A stretch of DNA of 64,000 bases from Triticum aestivum. Its lineage: Eukaryota; Streptophyta; Magnoliopsida; Poales; Poaceae. The stretch is from the NCBI RefSeq assembly GCF_018294505.1, contig NC_057814.1, positions 35,004,613 to 35,068,612 on the forward strand, given 5' to 3'. Every line of letters starts with the position of its first letter. Position 1 is the first letter of the stretch. The notes under the pieces were generated by a model. That model was not told the DNA's origin, did not search any database, and was given only the letters and a program-made list of their open reading frames with translations. Both the position numbers and the translations under genes were made by a program. Of the stretch, positions 58,204 to 64,000 are shown one piece after another.

Positions 58204-58253
58204 GATCTGTGTTGGAAGTGGTTCCAAGATTGATATGATCATCATCGCACACT
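58204..58253 (+). mobile_element. 50-bp remnant of Angela-1 pol between elements 2 and 3
   Basis: The run gttggaagtggttccaagat followed by tgatatgatcatcatcgcac translates as VGSGSKIDMIIIAH. This corresponds to VGNGSKVDVIAVGTL of the protease/integrase border in elements 2 and 3, but on the plus strand. It is therefore the continuation of Angela-1 after element 2, with about 100 bp of Angela-1 coding lost at the junction. Element 3 interrupts it at 58254; the 5 bp before that are acact. Confidence 0.7.
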
Positions 58254-59999
58254 TGTTGGGGGAACGTAGTAATTTCAAAATATTTCCTACGCACACGCAA
58301 GATCATGGTGATGCATAGCAACGAGAGGGGAGAGTGTTGTCCACGTACCCTCGTAGACCGAAAATGGAAGCGTTAGCACAACGCGGTTGATGTAGTCGTA
58401 CGTCTTCATGATCCGACCGATCAAGTACCGAACGCACGGCACCTCCGAGTTAAGCACACGTTCAGCCCAATGACGTCCCTCGAACTCCGATCCTGCCGAG
58501 TGTTGAGGGAGAGTTTCGTAAGCACGACGGCGTGGTGACGATGATGATGTTCTATCGACGCAGGGCTTCGCCTAAGCACCGCTACAGTATTATCGAGGTG
58601 GACTATGGTGGACGGGGGCACCGCACACGGCTAAAAGATCAAACGATCAATTGTTGTGTCTCTAGGGTGCCCCCTGCCCTCGTATATAAAGGACCAAGGG
58701 GGGGAGGTGCGGCCGGCCCGGAGGGGCGCGCTAGGAGGAGTCCTACTCCCACCGGGAGTTGGACCCCCTCCCTTTTCCTAGTTGGATTAGGAGTGGAGGG
58801 GGAAAGCGGAGGGAGAGAGGAAGGAAAGGGGGGGCGCCGCCCCCTTCTCCTTGTCCTATTCGGACTAGGGGGGAGGGGCGCGCGGCCCTGCCCTGGCCGC
58901 CTCTCCTCTTCTCCACAATGGCCCACTATGGCCCATTAAGCCCCCCCGGGGGGGGGGGGGTTCCGGTAACCCCTCGGTACTCCGGTAAAATCCCGATTTC
59001 ACCCGGAACACTTCCGATATCCAAATATAGGCTTCCAATATATCAATCTTCATGTATCGACCATTTCGAGACTCCTCGTCATGTCCGTGATCACATCCGG
59101 GACTCTGAACAACCTTCGGTACATCAAAACATATAAACTCATAATATAACTGTCATCGAAACGTTAAGCGTGCGGACCCTACGGGTTCGAGAACTATGTA
59201 GACATGACTGAGATACGTCTCCGGTCAATAACCAATAGCGGAACCTGGATGCTCATATTGGCTCCCACATATTCTACGAAGATCTTTATCGGTCAGACCG
59301 CATAACATCATACGTTGTTCCCTTTGTCATCGGTATGTTACTTGCCTGAGATTCGATCGTCGGTATCTCAATACCTAGTTCAATCTCGTTACCGGCAAAT
59401 CTCTTTACTCGTTCCATAATACATCATCCCACAACTAACTCATTAGTTGAGCTTGCAAGGCTTAAGTGATGTGCATTACCGAGAGGGCCCAGAGATACCT
59501 CTTCGACAATCGGAGTGACAAATCCTAATCTCGAAATACGCCAACCCAACAAGTACCATTGGAGACACCTGTAGAGCACCTTTATAATCACCCAGTTACG
59601 TATTGACATTTTGTAGCACACAAAGTGTTCCTCCGGTAAATGGGAGTTGCATAATCTCATAGTCATAGGAACATGTATAAGTCATGAAGAAAGCAATAGC
59701 AACATACTAAACGATCGACTGCTAAGCTAACGGAATGGGTCAAGTCAATCACATCATTCTCCTAATGATGTGATCCCGTTAATCAAATGACAACTCATGT
59801 CTATGGCTAGGAAACATAACCATCTTTGATCAACGAGCTAGTCAAGTAGAGGCATACTAGTGACACTCTGTTTGTCTATGTATTCACACAAGTATTATGT
59901 TTCCGGTTAATACAATTCTAGCATGAATAATAAACATTTATCATGATATAAGGAAATAAATAATAACTTTATTATTGCCTCTAGGGCATATTTCCTTCA
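58254..59999 (-). mobile_element. 3' LTR of element 3 (Angela group)
   Basis: Plus-strand start TGTTGGGGGAACGTAG and end gcatatttccttca (1746 bp), followed by the polypurine tract complement gtctcccacttgc. It is closer to the Angela-1 LTR (in reverse) than to the element 2 LTR, for example cgttgctatgcatcaccatg and gttctcgaacccgtagggtc. The 5' LTR lies beyond the window. Confidence 0.92.
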
Positions 60000-60086
60000 G
60001 TCTCCCACTTGCACTAGATTCAATAATCTAGATTACACAGTAATGATTCTAACACCCATGGAGCCTTGGTGCTGATCATGTTTTGC

Positions 60087-61458
60087 TCATGGAAGAGGCT
60101 TAGTCAACGGGTCTGCAACATTCAGATCCGTATGTATCTTGCAAATTTCTATGTCTCCCACCTGGACTAAATCCTGGATGGAATTGAAGCGTCTCTTGAT
60201 GTGCTTGGTTCTCTTGTGAAATCTGGATTCCTTCGCCAAGGCAATTGTACCAGTATTGTCACAAAAGATTTTTATTGGACCCGATGCACTAGGTATGACA
60301 CCTAGATCGGATATGAACTCCTTCATCCAGACTCCTTCATTTGCTGCTTCCGAAGCAACTATGTACTCCGCTTCACACGTAGATCCCACCACGACGCTTT
60401 GTTCCACCGTTCAATGTAAACACGTATCCGGTTTGCGATTTAGAATCGTCCGGATCTGTGTCAAAGCTTGCATCAATGTAACCATTTACGATGAGCTCTT
60501 TGTCACCTCCATAAACGAGAAACATATCCTTAGTCCTTTTCAGATATTTCAGGATGTTCTTGACCGTTGTCCAGTGATCCACTCCTGGATTACTTTGGTA
60601 CCTCCCTGCTAAACTAATAGCAAGGCACACATCAGGTTTGGTACACAGCATTGCATACATGATAGAGCCTATGGCTGAAGCATAGGGAACATCTTTCATC
60701 TTCTCTCTATCTTCTGCAGTGGTCGGGCATTGAGTCTTACTCAACTTCACACCTTGTAACACAGGCAAGAACCCTTTCTTTGCTTGATCCATTTTGAACT
60801 TCTTCAAAACTTTGTCAAGGTATGTGCTTTGTGAAAGTCTAATTAAGCGTCTTGATCTATCTCTATAGATCTTGATGCCCAATATATACGTAGCTTCACC
60901 GAGGTCTTTCATTGGAAAACTCTATTTCAAGTATCCCTTTATGCTATTCAGAAATTCTATATCATTTCCAATCAGCAATATGTCATCCACATATAATATT
61001 AGAAATGCTGCAGAGCTCCCACTCACTTTCTTGTAAAGACAGGCTTCTCCAAAAGTCTGTACAAAACTAAATGCTTTGATCACACTATCAAAGCGTTTAT
61101 TCCAACTCCGAGAGGCTTGCACCAGTCCATAAATAGATCGCTGGAGCTTGCACACTTTGTTAGCTCCCTTTGGATCGACAAAACCTTCCGATTGCATCAT
61201 ATACAACTCTTCTTCCAGAAATCCATTCAGGAATGCTGTTTTGACATCCATTTGCCAAATTTCATAATCATAAAATGCGGCAATTGCTAACATGATTTGG
61301 ACAGACTTAAGCATCGCTACGGGTGAGAAGGTCTCATCGTAGTCAATCCCTTGAACTTGTCGAAAACCTTTTGCAACAAGTCGAGCTTTATAGACAGTAA
61401 CATTACCGTTAGCGTCAATCTTCTTCTTGAAGATCCATTTATTCTCAATTGCTTGCCG
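60087..61458 (-). pseudogene. Element 3 RT and RNase H
   Basis: [67 protein letters not shown] (about 60993-60960), open 61314-60922. A frame break of a few bases then leads to MKDLGEATYILGIKIYRD in 60912-60373, including DASFDTDPDDSKSQTGYVF. After another break, 60407-60087 has STCEAEYIVASEAANEGVWM and DPLTKPLP. The frame breaks are small and the catalytic motifs are intact. Confidence 0.88.
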
Positions 61459-61850
61459 TTCTACTTCTTCCTTTCCAATGGAGAAATTCCCTCAAGTGAA
61501 CTCCATGAATATGATCAAACTGGTGAATTAAGAATTATCACCTAGGACGATCAGACTGCTGCGTCGGGAGGATGTATTTTAGTTGATTTCTGCTAGCCTA
61601 AACTAAATACTGTGCTAATTGAGGAACCAAAAAAATTCAAGTTTTCGACCAGAATGATTTTATTTGAACATCAAGATGCAAAATCTCAATTGTAAAATGA
61701 AGTCAAAGTCCTTGCTGGAAGAATTGACCTGCCAAATTCTGATATCCGCAACCACCTTGATCCTTTTACAAACTGAATGTTAAACATTTGCCTCTTCAAC
61801 ATGCAGGAGCTAGTAAGGCGTGATGCCAGTAAACAAGGAGGATTCTCGCT
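61459..61850. other. 392-bp foreign insertion in element 3
   Basis: Element 2 shows the expected uninterrupted sequence (gctcgccgatcatcgggcaagt). In element 3, gcttgccg ends at 61458 and gatatttgggcaagtc resumes at 61851. The plus-strand translation of the insert is coherent but has three stops: SNGEIPSSELHEYDQTGELR, LIEEPKKFKFSTRMILFEHQ, VLAGRIDLPNSDIRNHLDPF. Near the right end tgcctcttcaacatgcag looks like a splice acceptor followed by ELVRRDASKQGGFSLIFG. It may be a captured piece of a host gene or of another transposon. I do not recognise it. Confidence 0.6.
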
Positions 61851-63310
61851 GATATTTGGGCAAGTCAACCAAAGTCCACACTGTGTTCTCATACATGGAT
61901 CCTATCTCAGATTTCATGGCCTCAAGCCATTTTGCGGAATCTGGGCTCACCATCGCTTCTTCATAGTTCGTAGGTTCGTCATGGTCTAGTAGCATAACCT
62001 CCAGAACAGGATTACCGTACCACTCTGGTGCGGATCTTACTCTGGTTAACCTACGAGGTTCAGTAACAACTTGATCTGAAGTTCCATGATCATCATCATT
62101 AACTTCCTCACTAATTGGTGTAGGCGTCGCAGAAACCGGTTTCTGCAATGAACTACTTTCCAATAAGGGAGCAGGTACAATTACCTCATCAAGTTCTACT
62201 TTCCACCCACTCACTTCTTTTGAGAGAAACTCCTTCTCTAGAAAGTTTCCGAATTTAGCAACAAAAGTCTTGCCTTCGGATCTGTGATAGAAGGTGTACC
62301 CAACAGTCTCCTTTGGGTATCCTATGAAGACACATTTCTCCGATTTGGGTTCGAGCTTATCAGGTTGAAGCTTTTTTCACATAAGCATCGCAGCCCCAAA
62401 CTTTGAGAAACGAGAACTTTGGTTTCTTGCCAAACCACAGTTCATAAGGGGTCGTTTCAACGGATTTTTATGGTGCCCTATTTAACGTGAATGCGGACGT
62501 CTCTAAAGCATAACCCCAAAACGATAGCGGTAAATCAGTAAGAGAGATCATAGATCACACCATATCTAGTAGAGTACGATTACGACGTTCGGACACACCA
62601 TTACGCTGTGGTGTTCCGGGTGGCGTGCGTTGCGAAACTATTCCGCATTGTTTGAAATGAAGACCGAACTCATAACTCAAATATTCTCCTCCACGATCAG
62701 ATCGTAGAAACTTTATTTTCTTGTTATGATGATTTTCAACTTCACTCTGAAATTCTTTGAACTTTTCAAATGTTTCAGACTTATGTTTCATTATGTAGAT
62801 ATACCCATATCTGCTTAAATTATCTATGAAGGTGAGAAAATAACGATATCCGCCACGAGCCTCAACATTCATCGTACCACATACATCTGTATGTATGATT
62901 TCCAACAAATCTGTTGCTCTCTTCATAGTTCCGGAGAACGGCGTTTTAGTCATCTTGCCCATGAGGCACGGTTCGCAAGTACCAAGTGATTCATAATCAA
63001 GTGGTTCCAAAAGTCCATCAGCATGGAGTTTCTTCATGCGCTTTACACCGATATGACCTAAACGGCAGTGCCACAAATAAGTTGCACTATCATTATCAAC
63101 TCTGCATCTTTTGGCTTCAATATAATGAATATGTGTATCACTACTATCGAGATTCAACAAAAATAGACCACTCTTCAAGGGTGCATGACCATAAAAGATA
63201 TTACTCATATAAATAGAACAACCATTATTCTCTGATTTAAATGAATAACTGTCTCGCATCAAACAAGATCCAGATATAATGTTCATGCTTAACGCTGGCA
63301 CCAATAACAA
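61851..63310 (-). pseudogene. Element 3 integrase and linker
   Basis: 63310-62555 is open: FYGHAPLKSGLFLLNLD, YLWHCRLGHIGVKRMKKLH, CEPCLMGKMTKTPF, HTDVCG, NLSRYGYIYIMKHKSETF, TPPGTPQRNGVSERRNRTLL. It ends at TGA or TAG after LLDMV where element 2 continues with RSMMSLTDLPLSFWG. The rest continues with frame breaks (near 62370 and 62470) to the linker VSGWKVELDEVIVPAPL through YGNPVLEVMLLD. It stops at the foreign insertion. Confidence 0.88.
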
Positions 63311-64000
63311 TTATTTAGGTCTAAAACTAATCCCGAAGGTAGATGTAGAGGTAGCGTGCCGACCGCGATCACATCGACTTTGGAACCATTTCCCACGCGC
63401 ATCGTCACCTCGTCCTTAGCCAATCTTCGCTTAATCCGTAGGCCCTGTTTCGAGTTGCAAATATTAGCAACAGAACCAGTACCAAATACCCAGGTGCTAC
63501 TGCGAGCATTAGTAAGGTACACATCAATAACATGTATATCACATATACCTTTGTTCACCTTGCCATCCTTCTTATCCGCCAAATACTTGGGGCAGTTCCG
63601 CTTCCAGTGACCAGTCTGCTTGCAGTAGAAGCACTCAGTCTCAGGCTTAGGTCCAGACTTGGGTTTCTTCTCCTGAACAACAACTTGCTTGCTGTTCTTC
63701 TTGAAGTTCCCCTTCTTCTTCCCTTTGCCCTTTTTCTTGAAACCGGTGGTCTTATTGACCATCAACACTTGATGCTCCTTTTTGATTTCTACCTCCGCAG
63801 CCTTTAGCATTGCGAAGAGCTCGGGAATCGTCTTATCCATCCCTTGCATGTTATAGTTCATCACGAAGCTCTTGTAGCTTGGTGGCAGTGATTGGAGAAC
63901 TCTGTCAATGATGCTATCATCCGGAAGATTAACTCCCAGTTGAATCAAGTGATTATTATACCCAGACATTTTGAGTATATGCTCACTGACAGAACTATTC
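63289..64000 (-). pseudogene. Element 3 gag C-terminus and protease
   Basis: One open frame from the window edge to 63289. In order: NNHLIQLGVNLPDDSIIDRV, FVMNYNMQGMDKTIPELFAM, a Lys-rich stretch, and the zinc knuckle CFYCKQTGHWKRNC. The protease motif is WVFGTGSVANICNS, with Gly at the catalytic Asp position (DTG in element 2). A frameshift at NNCYWCQR near 63300 separates it from the integrase frame. The gag start is off the right edge. Confidence 0.9.

Larger units (their letters stand above)
60000..64000 (-). mobile_element. Element 3 internal region (continues past the right edge)
   Basis: Reading leftwards: gag C-terminus, protease, integrase, RT, RNase H in the same order as element 2 and clearly the same family. 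It is interrupted by a 392-bp foreign stretch at about 61459-61850. The gag N-terminus, leader and 5' LTR are outside the window. Confidence 0.92.

Overview
The window is plant nuclear DNA, almost certainly from a Triticeae grass (wheat, Aegilops or barley group). I see no rRNA, tRNA, CRISPR or prokaryote-type operon. The basis is the sequence itself: Angela/WIS/BARE-1-type Copia LTRs and polyproteins, Gypsy LTR debris beginning TGATACGTCTCC, a Stowaway MITE, long grass LINEs, and a broken grass DUF295 gene with a 100-bp GT-AG intron. No intact host gene was found. By eye most of the 64 kb is transposon, partly nested; the rest is low-copy DNA that exists here in up to three tandem copies.

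Layout. (1) 1-7.8 kb: a DNA-transposon-like territory. It has a partial ORF running off the left edge, 'cgcacac/cgcaaac' terminal-type repeats at both sides, a ~505-bp tandem array with a three-unit higher-order period (1001-4112), a degenerate small Pro/Ala-rich gene (4495-5105) and a DUF295 pseudogene (5796-7204, minus). (2) 7.8-9.8 kb: truncated Angela LTR and Gypsy fragments. (3) 10.4-44.1 kb: a low-copy segment present as three tandem copies. Unit 1 (10.4-13.1 plus 22.6-23.85 kb) holds a Copia element with 120-bp LTRs, one LTR of which is split by a Mutator-like element with a 9-bp target duplication. LINE-1 (24.4-32.2 kb) lies between units 1 and 2. LINE-2 (33.2-39.4 kb) interrupts unit 2 and coincides with a ~1 kb deletion. 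Unit 3 (41.6-44.07 kb) carries a MITE whose empty site is visible in unit 1. (4) 44.7-64 kb: the 5' part of a third LINE on the plus strand, cut by a plus-strand Angela (Angela-1), itself cut by two minus-strand Angela-type elements (element 2 at 49662-58203; element 3 from 58254 past the right edge). A 50-bp scrap of Angela-1 survives between them.

How it fits together. The window records an order of insertions: LINE-3, then Angela-1, then elements 2 and 3; and short-LTR Copia, then MULE. The most useful biological signals are in the LINEs. ORF1 and ORF2 overlap as ATGA in LINE-2, and one T-to-C change in LINE-1 removes both the ORF1 stop and the ORF2 start. LINE-1 and LINE-3 both end an upstream ORF at a YEA/YEAQ motif and follow it with a TAGGGTT-bearing leader and a new ATG, which suggests a three-ORF element. 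All similarity statements are by eye; no alignment or database search was run.
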